A stretch of DNA of 64,000 nucleotides from RGIG9060 sp052173655 (GTDB lineage Bacteria > Spirochaetota > Spirochaetia > Treponematales > Treponemataceae). Position numbers and translations under genes: made by a program. The notes under the pieces were generated by a model, which made no database searches, had not been told where the DNA came from, and saw only the letters and a list, made by a program, of their open reading frames with translations. Shown here one piece after another: positions 51,219 to 60,202 of this stretch. How positions within the stretch are numbered: the stretch's first letter is position 1; each line of letters begins with the position of its first letter. The stretch covers positions 211,954-275,953 of the forward strand of contig JBQMYD010000004.1 in the NCBI GenBank assembly GCA_052173655.1, written 5' to 3'.

Positions 51219-52172
51219 ATGAAAATCGGTTTTTTAGCATATCAGGATATGCTCAAGTTTTTAGTTTCGGAGTTGGAAGAACGTTTCTGTATTGATGTTT
51301 CAAAGGGGATTTTTTACGGTATGCTACTTTATTTTGAAGACATCCCGGAGTCCGTTTTTGAATTTCAAAATTTTCCTTACTGGGCAAGAACCACCTTGCT
51401 TAATCCAAAAATAGAAAAAATTGAAACTATAGGGGATGTTGTAAGACTGTTAAAATCCATTCAGCGGAATTGGGCTCCTTACCAATTTACTCAATTTAGG
51501 CGTTCTTCTTTAATTCATGATAAGATGCCGTATATAAATTTAAAAGACAAGGTTTTTCCGTTTAGAATTCCTCAAAGTAATATAGGTCTTTATTCTCTTA
51601 TTGATGAAAAAACTTTGCTCTATTCAGATGTAACTTCAAGTTTTTTGCCTGCAGGTTCCTTAAAATTTGTTGAAGATCATGAAAATCCTCCAAGTAGAGC
51701 GTACCTAAAACTTCAAGAAGCTTTGTCAAGATTTGTAAGTTACTACGATGTGGAATTCCCTGACGAAAAATGTACATGTTTTGATGCAGGAGCATGTCCG
51801 GGAGGATGGACGTGGGTTTTACGGCAGCTGGGTTCTAAAGTTTTTGCTGTCGACAGAGCGGAACTGGATCAAAGTCTAATGTCGGATCAAAAAGTTGTTT
51901 TTAAAAAACACGATGCTTTTACTTTGAAACCTGAGCAAGTTGGATTTTTTGATTGGGTATTTTCAGATGTAATTTGTTATCCTGAAAGACTTTATGAATG
52001 GGTTAATATCTGGATTGGAAGCGGTATGACAACGAATATGATTTGTACGATAAAAATGCAAGGAAAAACCGACTGGAATATGATTTCAAGATTTGCTGAA
52101 ATTCCTTGCAGCAGAATAGAACATCTTTGCTATAACAAACACGAGCTTACATGGATGTGGCATAAAAGTTAA
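51219..52172 (+). CDS. RlmM-like rRNA 2'-O-methyltransferase
   Basis: The 317-residue protein has a C-terminal Rossmann methyltransferase of the FtsJ group. It has PSRAYLKLQEAL (catalytic Lys), the SAM loop DAGACPGGWTWVL, VFAVDRAEL, FDWVFSDVICYP (catalytic Asp), TIKMQGK (Lys) and HELTWMW (Glu), which completes the K-D-K-E tetrad. The N-terminal 150 residues would be a THUMP-like or related RNA-binding part. RlmM of E. coli methylates C2498 of 23S rRNA at the 2'-OH; the same target is inferred. It begins 5 bases after the PilZ stop. Confidence 0.82.
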   Translation: MKIGFLAYQDMLKFLVSELEERFCIDVSKGIFYGMLLYFEDIPESVFEFQNFPYWARTTLLNPKIEKIETIGDVVRLLKSIQRNWAPYQFTQFRRSSLIHDKMPYINLKDKVFPFRIPQSNIGLYSLIDEKTLLYSDVTSSFLPAGSLKFVEDHENPPSRAYLKLQEALSRFVSYYDVEFPDEKCTCFDAGACPGGWTWVLRQLGSKVFAVDRAELDQSLMSDQKVVFKKHDAFTLKPEQVGFFDWVFSDVICYPERLYEWVNIWIGSGMTTNMICTIKMQGKTDWNMISRFAEIPCSRIEHLCYNKHELTWMWHKS

Positions 52173-52203
52173 AACCTAAAAAATGAACCGGAAAACAAAA
52201 ATT

Positions 52204-53106
52204 CTATTTCCATAAAAGACGCGGATTTTGTGATTTTCCGTTTTTATAAATGCCGAAATGCAAATGAGGACCTGTACTTATTCCGGTTGAACCTACTTCC
52301 CCTATTTTTGTATTTGTCGTAACGTATTGCCCTCTTGAGCAGGTTATTCGGCTCATATGTCCATAAAGTGTTTTATAACCTGAATGGTGAACAATTTCAA
52401 CAAAATTTCCGTAAACTTCGTTATAACCTGTGCGGATTACAGTTCCACCCAATGCAGAATAAATTGGAGTTCCTATTGCACATGCCATATCTATTCCGCC
52501 GTGAAATGTTCTTTTGCCGCTAAACGGATTGTTTCTCCAGCCCCAATTTGAAGAAAAATAATATCTTCCATGGTGAATAGGGCGAGTGAATAAATCTCCG
52601 TTTATTTCCTGTCTTGTTACCCAATCAAGTTTAGCATCCGGTAAAAAAAGCTGAGTTCCTGCACTCAAAGCTTTACTCTGATTATATGAGTTTACTTTTG
52701 AGCATTTTGCAGGATCTATTTCATATTTATTGCTTATTGAATTTATGGTTTCCCCGTCTTTTCTGACTGTATAAAGAATTCCGGACATTGACGGAATTCT
52801 AATATAGTCGCCGGCTTGAACGTATCGTGTTGCTTTTATATTGTTTACACTGATAAGTGTGTCTTCACTTATTTGATGATTAAGGGCAATAACGCCAATC
52901 ATGTCGCCTTTTTTTATTCTGTATGCACTATACTCCAGTTCCGGAAGATTTTCAAAATCAGAAACTTTTTCATATTCAATCGGAAATTCAGAACTGTCCA
53001 GTCCGCCTTGTCCGTTCATTTTCTTTTGACATGAAGTGAATAATATGAGCGAGAAAGAAACAGTTAAAGTAATTATTTTTAAAACACAATTTTTATAATG
53101 AATCAT
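52204..53106 (-). CDS. LysM-M23 family lipoprotein (LytM/NlpD-like)
   Basis: The 300-residue exported lipoprotein has the lipobox LFTSC after a hydrophobic signal, two LysM-type repeats (YRIKKGDMIGVIALNHQI ... QAGDYIRIP; YTVRKDGETINSISNKYEI ... SAGTQLFLP), and a C-terminal M23 peptidase domain. The metal-binding residues are present: HGGIDMA (His, Asp) and GPHLHFGIYKNG (His-x-His), with YGHMSR nearby. It should therefore be an active peptidoglycan endopeptidase, not a degenerate activator. The start overlaps the rlmE stop by 4 bases (ATGA). Confidence 0.92.
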   Translation of the reverse strand: MIHYKNCVLKIITLTVSFSLILFTSCQKKMNGQGGLDSSEFPIEYEKVSDFENLPELEYSAYRIKKGDMIGVIALNHQISEDTLISVNNIKATRYVQAGDYIRIPSMSGILYTVRKDGETINSISNKYEIDPAKCSKVNSYNQSKALSAGTQLFLPDAKLDWVTRQEINGDLFTRPIHHGRYYFSSNWGWRNNPFSGKRTFHGGIDMACAIGTPIYSALGGTVIRTGYNEVYGNFVEIVHHSGYKTLYGHMSRITCSRGQYVTTNTKIGEVGSTGISTGPHLHFGIYKNGKSQNPRLLWK

Positions 53107-53705
53107 TTTTTATTTAATCCTATAAGATAAGTTTCAAAAGACTCGTTACGGCAAGCTTCAGGCTTAAAACCGCGAGCACTTGCAAATATTTCTCCTATTT
53201 GCTTTAAAAGCTTTTGTTGTTCTCCTCCCTGAAAAATTTTTACAACAAAATTTCCGCCTGAAACAAGCATTTCTTGTGCATAAAATATTGCCAACTCTGC
53301 AAGGCTTGTAGAACGTGCAGTATCTATGACTCTATTGCCGGTAGTAGGAGGGGCTGCATCACAAATAAGTGTATCATATGCTCCTTCATTTAATGCCATA
53401 GCTCTAACTGCCGGATCGTATAAATCCCCTTGAATAAAGGTAAGATTTTCCGATTTTACATCCTTTGCTAAGGGATTCAAGTCTATAGAAGTTACATGCC
53501 CTGTGCCGTTTAAGGTTTTTAGTGCAAAAACAGTCCAACTTCCCGGCGAGGATCCCAAATCCAAAATCCTCCCGTTTTTTTTGAGAATCCCGAACTTATC
53601 GTTAATTTCTTTTAACTTATAAACGGAACGGGCAGGGTAACCTTCCTTAAAAGCTTTCCTTGACCAAAAATCCGGTTTTTCATAACTGTTAGCTGCCATA
53701 AACAT
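53103..53705 (-). CDS. rlmE: 23S rRNA 2'-O-methyltransferase (FtsJ/RrmJ)
   Basis: The 200-residue heat-shock-type methyltransferase modifies U2552 of 23S rRNA. It has ARSVYKLKEIND (catalytic Lys), the SAM loop DLGSSPGSWT, SIDLNPL, DTLICDAAPPTTGNRVID (Asp), NFVVKIFQGGE (Lys) and SFETYLIG (Glu). The ATG at 53705 has AAGGG nearby; ATG at 53699 is possible. It forms an operon with the downstream M23 lipoprotein. Confidence 0.94.
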   Translation of the reverse strand: MFMAANSYEKPDFWSRKAFKEGYPARSVYKLKEINDKFGILKKNGRILDLGSSPGSWTVFALKTLNGTGHVTSIDLNPLAKDVKSENLTFIQGDLYDPAVRAMALNEGAYDTLICDAAPPTTGNRVIDTARSTSLAELAIFYAQEMLVSGGNFVVKIFQGGEQQKLLKQIGEIFASARGFKPEACRNESFETYLIGLNKK

Positions 53706-53747
53706 GTCGCCCTTTTATTTTTCGGCAAAAAAAAGTATAATTTTAGT

Positions 53748-54836
53748 ATGAGTTACGATTTTACATCAAAAATGAAAAAAATAGAAGATATTTTAAATTC
53801 TTTTTTGCCGGAAGAATACTGTTCTGAATGGATAAATTCAAATTTTTCATACTTGCCAAAAAGTGTAAATTCCGTTCATTTTGACCAATTGGTAAAACCT
53901 TGCCGTAATTTGGTTTGTCTTGGCGGAAAAAGATGGCGACCTCTTTTTATGATTTTGTGTTCCCAGCTTGAATTACAAAAATATTCTCTTTTAGAAAGTT
54001 GCAATACAACAGAAAAAGAAAGCTTTGAAAAAAAAGCGGAGCTGGCATATAAATTAACGCCAATAGTTGAAATGGTACATACTGCAAGTTTAATTCACGA
54101 CGATATTGAAGATGGTGCGGATGTAAGACGAGGTCAACCTGCTGCTCACATGACTTACGGTTTAGATCGTTCGATAAATGCTGCCAGTTGGCTTTACTTT
54201 GCCTCTTTTTCTGCAATAGAATCTAATGTTCAAGACTTAACGTTAAAAAACACTTTGAATTCGCTTCTTTTATCTGAACTTAGAAGGCTTCATCTTGGGC
54301 AGGCTATGGATATTTATTGGCATAAAAATCCTGATATAATTCCTTCTCATTCGGAATACAGCTCGATGGTAAGGATGAAAACCGGAACCTTAGCTTCGCT
54401 TTCTGCTCAAGCAGGGGTACTATGTGCCGGAGGTTCAATGCAAAATGCAAAACAACTTGGAGAGCTTGCATCTAAGATAGGGGAGGGCTTTCAGGTTTTG
54501 GATGATGTTATAAATATTACTACCGGTAACAAAGGAAAAAAACGAGGAGATGATATAGTAGAAGGTAAAAAAAGTTTACCTTTGATATTTCATCTTGAAG
54601 AAAAACATGAGGATGCTGAAATACTTTTGGAAAATTTTACTATTGCAAGTCGAGATGGTATTGAAAGTCCTGTAATCGAACAAACAATTCAAATTTTGAA
54701 TACTTCAAATGCAATTTCCCGTGCAAAAAAATATTCCGATAATTTAATAAAAGATTGTTGTAAAAAAATAATTGAGCTTTACAATGGAAGTGAGGCAAGT
54801 TTGCAAATTGAAAGTTTGTTTTGCTCAATGTTATAA
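53748..54836 (+). CDS. Polyprenyl diphosphate synthase (trans-isoprenyl)
   Basis: The 362-residue enzyme elongates prenyl diphosphates. The first Asp-rich motif DDIEDGADVRRGQP is intact (DDxxD), preceded by SLIHDDIE. The second is FQVLDDVIN, where the last Asp is Asn, a tolerated change in some members. LVCLGGKRWRPLF supplies the IPP-binding GKR. Chain length cannot be fixed: the residues before the first motif (VEMVHTASLIH) fit geranylgeranyl or longer products. It is divergent from rlmE with a 42-base gap and starts an operon with the TPR and RseC-like genes. Confidence 0.88.
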   Translation: MSYDFTSKMKKIEDILNSFLPEEYCSEWINSNFSYLPKSVNSVHFDQLVKPCRNLVCLGGKRWRPLFMILCSQLELQKYSLLESCNTTEKESFEKKAELAYKLTPIVEMVHTASLIHDDIEDGADVRRGQPAAHMTYGLDRSINAASWLYFASFSAIESNVQDLTLKNTLNSLLLSELRRLHLGQAMDIYWHKNPDIIPSHSEYSSMVRMKTGTLASLSAQAGVLCAGGSMQNAKQLGELASKIGEGFQVLDDVINITTGNKGKKRGDDIVEGKKSLPLIFHLEEKHEDAEILLENFTIASRDGIESPVIEQTIQILNTSNAISRAKKYSDNLIKDCCKKIIELYNGSEASLQIESLFCSML

Positions 54837-54871
54837 TTTTTCTTTAGCAAAGATAGTACGGAGAAAAAAAA

Positions 54872-55405
54872 ATGCTTGAAAATTCCGAAGACTTAAATAC
54901 TCAAGCCATAGAATTGGCAATTCAAGGATACTATGGAGAAGCCCTGGCTTGTTTAAAACGAGCGGTTACAATCGATAAAGAAAACTATCTTTTATGGTAC
55001 AATTTAGGAATAACTTTTCGAGATTCCGGAAATCTTGTGGATGCAAAAAAAGCGTTAATTCAATCTTACAAACTAAACGATAGTGATGAAGATTTGCTGG
55101 AAACTCTTGCATTGGTTTCTTTTGCTCTTGAAGATTTTGAAGATGCCTTTGCTTATTGTTATGAGGGAATAGATATTAATCCTTTAAATGCATGTACTTG
55201 GAATAATTTGGGAGTTTTGTTTTTTTCAAAACAAGAATATGAAGAAGCGGCGGAATCTTTTGAAACTGCAGTTTCGATTTATCCTCATTACTATGATGCA
55301 CTTTTTAATTTGCGTGATACTTATAAAGAATTGGGGAATAAAAAAGGTGAAGAAGAGTGTATACAGGCTTTAAAACATCTTAAACCTAGGGGAAATTCTA
55401 GATGA
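54872..55405 (+). CDS. TPR protein
   Basis: The 177-residue soluble protein is made almost entirely of TPR units, about four: IQGYYGEALACLKRAVTIDKENYLLWYNLGITFR, AKKALIQSYKLNDSDEDLLETLALVS, AFAYCYEGIDINPLNACTWNNLG and AAESFETAVSIYPHYYDALFNL. It is a scaffold with no catalytic motif. The ribosome site CGGAG is good. Its stop overlaps the RseC-like start by 4 bases. Confidence 0.88.
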   Translation: MLENSEDLNTQAIELAIQGYYGEALACLKRAVTIDKENYLLWYNLGITFRDSGNLVDAKKALIQSYKLNDSDEDLLETLALVSFALEDFEDAFAYCYEGIDINPLNACTWNNLGVLFFSKQEYEEAAESFETAVSIYPHYYDALFNLRDTYKELGNKKGEEECIQALKHLKPRGNSR

Positions 55406-55818
55406 ATGATAACGTAAAAGTTGTAGAAATAAAAAATAATGAAATAATTGTAGTCCCGTTGCTTACCGGGACTTGCATTAACTGTCAAAAAGCTGGATGT
55501 GCAAAACAAGGAAAACCTTTTTCCGTTTCAAATCCACATTCTTTGCCGCTTAGCGTAGGTTCTATAGTAAAAATCCAAGCCAATATATTTTCAAAAGTGT
55601 TTCAAGGTTTTATAGCTTTAATACTACCCCTTGCAATTGCTGTTGCAGGTTATTTCGTTGGAGGTTTTTTGTCTAAAAACATGGGAAACGATCAAAAAGA
55701 GCTTTTCCGGGCAACAGGGGTTTTAATAGGTTTGATTTTTTCTTCAGGAATTGTTTTTACGGTAAATTTAAAGAGCCGCAAACTCCGTAAATGCGAAGTT
55801 TGCGGTATAGTGCAATAA
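55402..55818 (+). CDS. RseC/MucC-like membrane protein
   Basis: The 138-residue protein has the SoxR-reducing/RseC layout: an N-terminal Cys-rich beta segment (GTCINCQKAGCAKQG with three Cys), then two transmembrane helices (FIALILPLAIAVAGYFVGGF and ATGVLIGLIFSSGIVFTV) and a short cytosolic end with a CEVCG pair. RseC modulates sigma-E or SoxR reduction in gammaproteobacteria; the spirochaete role is probably linked to Rnf-type electron transfer, but no rnf gene is nearby. It is translationally coupled to the TPR gene. Confidence 0.8.
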   Translation: MNDNVKVVEIKNNEIIVVPLLTGTCINCQKAGCAKQGKPFSVSNPHSLPLSVGSIVKIQANIFSKVFQGFIALILPLAIAVAGYFVGGFLSKNMGNDQKELFRATGVLIGLIFSSGIVFTVNLKSRKLRKCEVCGIVQ

Positions 55819-55834
55819 TCTGTTACATGATAAA

Positions 55835-56980
55835 TCAGCTGTGTTCTCTTACTAACTTGTTTATTTCTTCTGCCATATTTGCAAGAGGAACCTGTTTTTG
55901 AACAGCTCCATATTCATAAGCAACTCTTGGCATTCCATAAACAATTGCAGATGCTTCGTCTTGTCCGAGAGTATAGGCTCCTTGTCGTCTCATTTCTGCA
56001 AGCATTTCCGCTCCATCTTTGCCCATTCCGGTCATAATTACACCTAAGGCATTGTTTTGGAAATTTTTTGCTACAGAATCGAACAAATAATCTGCAGAAG
56101 GTCTGTGTCCACTGCGTGTAGGATCCTGATTTACTCGTACAACTGTTGCAAGCTGGCGTTTTTCAACATAAATATGCTGATTTCCCGGAGCAATAAAAAC
56201 TCTACCGGGTTTTAAAACATCGCCATCTTTTGCTTCTTGTACTTCAAGAGGACAAAGGGCATTCAAGCTTTTTGCAAACTCTTGTGTAAAGCCTGCCGGC
56301 ATATGCTGAACTACGAGCATCGGAGCTGCAAGATTAGGATCCAAATGAGGAAACATTTCTCTTAAAGCATTAGGCCCTCCGGTGGAGATTCCAAGAGCAA
56401 TTATCTCAATTTTTCCACCGCTTCTCAATGGAGTTACAGAATTTTTAGGTGCTTCTGTTTTTTGCGGAGTCGGGGAAGGTACTGTAGTTGCACCGAATCC
56501 TGTAAGTTTTCCGAATTCGCTACCGAATGTTCTTGTTGTAGATTCCGTTTCGCCACGTAAAGATTTAAGTTGCTTGTATTTTCTTCCGTAAGAAGAGATG
56601 TATTCTACCAAAGTTTCTGCAATAACATGAAGGTCGGGAGATTCCGATCCGGAAGGTTTTGTTATAAAGTCGCTGGCACCCAATGCCAAACAATCCATCG
56701 TTACAGCGGCACCTTCTTTTGCTATACTCGAAAGAATAATGACAGGAATATCAATATTTTGAGCTCTTCTGGCTTCCAAAAATTGAATACCGTTCATTTG
56801 AGGCATTTCAATGTCAAGAATAATAATATCCGGCTTTAAGCTTGGAATTTTATCCAGTGCAAATTTTCCGTTCATAGCGGTTCCGATAACAGTCATGCCC
56901 TCGGCTTTACTGATAATTCTGGAAATCAAATTCCTCATCAAAACGGAATCATCAACAACAAGTACTTTTATTTCGTCCAT
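55835..56980 (-). CDS. cheB: Chemotaxis response regulator protein-glutamate methylesterase
   Basis: The 381-residue protein has an N-terminal receiver (VLVVDDSVLMRN, phosphoacceptor Asp in DIIILDIEMPQMNG, Lys in ITKPSG), a linker, and the C-terminal CheB catalytic domain. The Ser-His-Asp triad is in GISTGGPNAL (Ser), VQHMPAGFTQEFA (His) and VIMTGMGKDGAEM (Asp). It removes methyl groups from chemoreceptors. It follows cheR at 49 bases in the same direction. Confidence 0.96.
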   Translation of the reverse strand: MDEIKVLVVDDSVLMRNLISRIISKAEGMTVIGTAMNGKFALDKIPSLKPDIIILDIEMPQMNGIQFLEARRAQNIDIPVIILSSIAKEGAAVTMDCLALGASDFITKPSGSESPDLHVIAETLVEYISSYGRKYKQLKSLRGETESTTRTFGSEFGKLTGFGATTVPSPTPQKTEAPKNSVTPLRSGGKIEIIALGISTGGPNALREMFPHLDPNLAAPMLVVQHMPAGFTQEFAKSLNALCPLEVQEAKDGDVLKPGRVFIAPGNQHIYVEKRQLATVVRVNQDPTRSGHRPSADYLFDSVAKNFQNNALGVIMTGMGKDGAEMLAEMRRQGAYTLGQDEASAIVYGMPRVAYEYGAVQKQVPLANMAEEINKLVREHS

Positions 56981-57029
56981 ACATCACCCTTTGCTTATAA
57001 AATTAAGCTATGCTAACTTTGATCTATAA

Positions 57030-57845
57030 TCATGTATTTTTCTGATAAAGACAAGCCCATTCTGTCTTTAAAAATTCAAATTTTGTATCCATTCCAAATA
57101 AAGACTCTGAATGTCCGATGTATAAATATGATTTTGGAGCCATGGAATTCCAAAATTTATTTATAGTGTCATTTTGAGCCGCTTCGTCAAAGTATATCAA
57201 AACATTTCTGCAAAAAACAACATCCAAATTCCTCAAGCCGGAATCATTTTTTAGATTGTGATAGTCAAATTTTATGCATTTCATCAGGTCGCTACAAACT
57301 TGATAGCCATCTTCCGTTTTTATGAAATACGAATTAAGATATTTTTCAGGAATTCCTTGGATCCTGCTTTCAGGATAAAAACCTTTTTGCCCTACCATTA
57401 AGCTCTTTAGAGAAATATCCGATGCCAATATCTGAAAAGTAAAGGGAGGCGGAAGAATCTCTTTTAGAATCATTGCAATTGTATAAGGTTCTTCTCCTGT
57501 GGAACAACCGGCACTCCATATTTTTATAATGTTTTCACCGTTTGCCCGCTTGTTTTCTATAACGTGCGGGATTACATAATTGATAAAGGCATCAAAATGT
57601 GCCTGATTCCTAAAAAAACGTGTTAAATTTGTGGTAATCGAATCTAACAGAAGTTTCATTTCTTCTTTGTCGGAAATGCACATGTTGTAATAATCCATTA
57701 CCGAAGTTAGATTTTTTTCTCTTAATTTTTCCTTCAAACGGCTGTCCAAAATAGAACGGTTGGTATCTGAAAAAGTAATACCGCTTTCTTCATAAATTTT
57801 TTTCTTGAAAATTTCAAATTCCTGATTTGTTAATAAATCTGCCAT
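57030..57845 (-). CDS. cheR: Chemotaxis protein methyltransferase
   Basis: The 271-residue enzyme methylates receptor Glu residues with SAM. It has the N-terminal helical domain, TRFFRNQAHFDAF, the SAM loop WSAGCSTGEEPYTIAM, LASDISLKSL and FCRNVLIYFD, all conserved in CheR. I chose the ATG at 57845 because AGAGG lies upstream and the resulting start (MADLLTNQEFEIFKKK) is typical; an in-frame ATG at 57887 would add 14 residues. Confidence 0.95.
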   Translation of the reverse strand: MADLLTNQEFEIFKKKIYEESGITFSDTNRSILDSRLKEKLREKNLTSVMDYYNMCISDKEEMKLLLDSITTNLTRFFRNQAHFDAFINYVIPHVIENKRANGENIIKIWSAGCSTGEEPYTIAMILKEILPPPFTFQILASDISLKSLMVGQKGFYPESRIQGIPEKYLNSYFIKTEDGYQVCSDLMKCIKFDYHNLKNDSGLRNLDVVFCRNVLIYFDEAAQNDTINKFWNSMAPKSYLYIGHSESLFGMDTKFEFLKTEWACLYQKNT

Positions 57846-57967
57846 AAAAACTGCCTCTATACAAAACTCTGTTACCAAATTATACATCTATATCAAAAAA
57901 AAGTAAAATGTTTTATAAGGTGTTTTACGTTTTTCAAGTGTTTGATTTTTGAAAAATTCTTCTGTAG

Positions 57968-57997
57968 TTGAAAAAACGTATGTTTAAGGTGTAAAAT
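57968..57997 (+). promoter_or_regulatory. Promoter of the lptC-lptA-lptB operon
   Basis: TTGAAA (57968-57973), an 18-base spacer, TAAAAT (57992-57997). The transcription start would be about 58004, leaving only a few bases before the lptC ATG. Confidence 0.55.
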
Positions 57998-58006
57998 CAT
58001 TATGTT

Positions 58007-58654
58007 ATGTCAAAAAAAAATATGATAATTTTTAGTAAAAAAAATTTTACTCCGCTTTATTCCGTTACTTTGCTGTTATTTTTGTTTTTTGAATTTGCGT
58101 TTTTTTCATGTTCCTTAAATTACTCCAATGCACAAATTGAATCTTCGAAAGCACCTGATTTGATTTTTGAAAATATAAAACTTACAAAAATTGAACGAGG
58201 GATAGTTAAGGCTCAAATACAAGCTGAAAAATTGGAACAGTATTCCAGAGATAATTCTTCGTTTGCACAAAACATAAAATTCAAACTTTTTAACGGAAAA
58301 TCTTTAATAAGTTTTGAGGGAAAATGCGGATTACTTGGAATATATTCTGATGAAAAAATTTATACAATGTTTGATGATATTCAGATTTTTGCTTATGAAC
58401 AAAATATGATGATAAAAAGCGAGGCTTTGCGATGGAATAATGCTTCCGAACAGCTTTCTTCGCCTAAGGCAGGACTTGTAACCATATCTAACGATTTTGA
58501 ATATCCGGGGCATGAATATGCAAAACCTGCAGAGAAAAAAACAAATGTGATGAATTTTAGCGGCACAGGATTTAGTGCCAGCGGTGTAACTCAAAGCTAT
58601 AGTTTTGCAAAAAATATGAAAGGTGAAATTGATAACGAGGTGGATGGTGAATAA
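58007..58654 (+). CDS. lptC: LptC-like protein of the outer-membrane lipid export bridge
   Basis: The 215-residue protein has an N-terminal hydrophobic segment ending FAFFSC, a lipobox-like site, then a beta-jellyroll of LptC/YrbK type: LIFENIKLTKIERGIVKAQIQAEKLEQYS, ISFEGKCGLLGIYSDEKIYTMFDDI and MIKSEALRWNNASEQL. LptC spans the periplasm and passes lipids from LptB2FG to LptA; spirochaete substrates may not be classical LPS. Identity rests on the fold pattern and its place before lptA and lptB, with which it overlaps. Confidence 0.82.
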   Translation: MSKKNMIIFSKKNFTPLYSVTLLLFLFFEFAFFSCSLNYSNAQIESSKAPDLIFENIKLTKIERGIVKAQIQAEKLEQYSRDNSSFAQNIKFKLFNGKSLISFEGKCGLLGIYSDEKIYTMFDDIQIFAYEQNMMIKSEALRWNNASEQLSSPKAGLVTISNDFEYPGHEYAKPAEKKTNVMNFSGTGFSASGVTQSYSFAKNMKGEIDNEVDGE

Positions 58655-59339
58655 AAATAAAACAAAACTTTGTGTACTGTTTTTTATTTTTTTATTAATT
58701 CCGAAGTCGCTTTTTGCTGAAAAAATAACTTTTTCAGCTGATAAAATGATAGGCTCTACAGGGAAAAAATCTGAATTTTCAAAACTTTCGGGGAATGCTT
58801 TTATAAAAACCGAATCGTTGGAAATTCGTGCAGATGAAATTATTCTTGCAGGGGAAGATTTTAGGTTTATCACTGCCTATGGTAAGGTAAGCGGGAAAAG
58901 TTCTGAGAGTAATTTTGATTTTACCTGTGAACAAATGGATTTTGATCGTGAAACCGAGATTGTTATGCTTAAAGGTAATGTCATTCTTTTCGATAAGGAA
59001 AACGATGTAAAGGCTTCCGCTCAGCTTATTGAATTCAATCAGAAAACTGAAATTGCAAATATGCAGATTGAGGTACAACTTCTACAGAAAAAAAATACGT
59101 GTACGGGAGCCAATGCTGTTTACAATAAGGCCGATCAGACGTTGGTTTTAACCGGAACTCCTCAAATCGTAAAGGATCAGGATACTTTTAAAGCGAATGA
59201 AATAATCATGAATCTTAATACGGAAGAAATTACGCTCGGCGGTAAGGTTAGAGGTTCTGTAACAAACGAAACGGAAGAATCATCAAAATCCGAAAAAAAA
59301 GATTCAAAAAATAAAAAAAACCGAGGAGAAAAAATGTGA
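58644..59339 (+). CDS. lptA: LptA/OstA-like periplasmic bridge protein
   Basis: The 231-residue protein has a Sec signal (LCVLFFIFLLIPKSLFA, cut before EKITF) and repeated beta strands of the OstA N-terminal fold: ITFSADKMIGSTG, LSGNAFIKTESLEIRADEIILAGEDFR, FTCEQMDFDRETEIVMLKGNVILFD and LVLTGTPQIVKDQDTFKANEIIMNL. The Lys-rich C-terminal end is not part of the fold. ATG at 58644 or GTG at 58647 start just after GAGG within the last codons of lptC. Confidence 0.85.
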   Translation: MVNKNKTKLCVLFFIFLLIPKSLFAEKITFSADKMIGSTGKKSEFSKLSGNAFIKTESLEIRADEIILAGEDFRFITAYGKVSGKSSESNFDFTCEQMDFDRETEIVMLKGNVILFDKENDVKASAQLIEFNQKTEIANMQIEVQLLQKKNTCTGANAVYNKADQTLVLTGTPQIVKDQDTFKANEIIMNLNTEEITLGGKVRGSVTNETEESSKSEKKDSKNKKNRGEKM

Positions 59340-60061
59340 GCGAACTTAAAATTTGTTCTCTAAACAAAAAATTCGGAAAAAAAGAAGTAGTTCAAAATAT
59401 AGATTTTTCCATGCAGACCGGGGAAATATTGGGCCTTTTAGGACCTAACGGTGCCGGAAAAACTACAACTTTTTACATGATAGTAGGATTTTATCGTCCT
59501 ACAATGGGTGAGGTTTTTTTTAACGATAAATGTATTACAAAATTACCTATGTACAAAAGAGCCAGATTGGGAATTTCATATCTTCCGCAAGAAGCAAGTG
59601 TTTTTAGAAAACTTACTGTAGAACAAAATATTTGGGCAGTTCTTGAAACCCGCAAAGATTTGACAAAAAAACAAAAAGAAGAAAAGTTAGAGGGCTTAAT
59701 TGAAGAGTTCAATATTGAAAGAATAAGGAAGCAGCAGGCTTTTACTCTTTCCGGAGGAGAACGTCGACGCACTGAAATTGCTCGCAGTCTTGCAATTGAA
59801 CCTAAATTTTTGTTATTGGATGAACCTTTTGCGGGAATAGATCCTATAGCCGTTGCTGATATAAAATCAATGGTAAAGCTTCTTTCAAAACGTGGAATAG
59901 GAGTTTTGATCACAGATCATAATGTTCGAGATACTCTTGAGATTACAGATCGCTCTATAATTATAAGTACGGGGCAGATCGTAGCCCAAGGAGAAAAAGA
60001 AGATATACTTGCTTCTCCGATTGCAAGAAAAATTTACCTCGGCGAAGAGTTTAAAATGTAA
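59336..60061 (+). CDS. lptB: LptB ATPase of the lipid export ABC transporter
   Basis: The 241-residue ATPase shows Walker A GPNGAGKTTTF (about residues 37-47), Q-loop SYLPQEASVFRKLTV (typical of LptB), signature LSGGERRRTEIARSL, Walker B FLLLDEPFAGIDP and switch His in LITDHNVRDTLEI. GTG at 59336 overlaps the lptA stop (GTGA) and has GAGGAG upstream. The membrane subunits LptF and LptG are not in the window. Confidence 0.95.
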   Translation: MSELKICSLNKKFGKKEVVQNIDFSMQTGEILGLLGPNGAGKTTTFYMIVGFYRPTMGEVFFNDKCITKLPMYKRARLGISYLPQEASVFRKLTVEQNIWAVLETRKDLTKKQKEEKLEGLIEEFNIERIRKQQAFTLSGGERRRTEIARSLAIEPKFLLLDEPFAGIDPIAVADIKSMVKLLSKRGIGVLITDHNVRDTLEITDRSIIISTGQIVAQGEKEDILASPIARKIYLGEEFKM

Positions 60062-60128
60062 AAAAAAAATTCAAATTTTATACGTAAAAACCGATTATTC
60101 CGTATAAAAATACATAAAAATCTTTTGT

Positions 60129-60157
60129 TTGACAATAATATCTATATATGTTACTCT
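60129..60157 (+). promoter_or_regulatory. Sigma-70 promoter of rny
   Basis: TTGACA (60129-60134), a 17-base spacer, TACTCT (60152-60157). The transcription start would be near 60164, about 40 bases before the ATG. Confidence 0.6.
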
Positions 60158-60202
60158 GTGCATGAACTATTCTTTACAGAAAAACTTGTGGAGGTAAAAA
60201 AA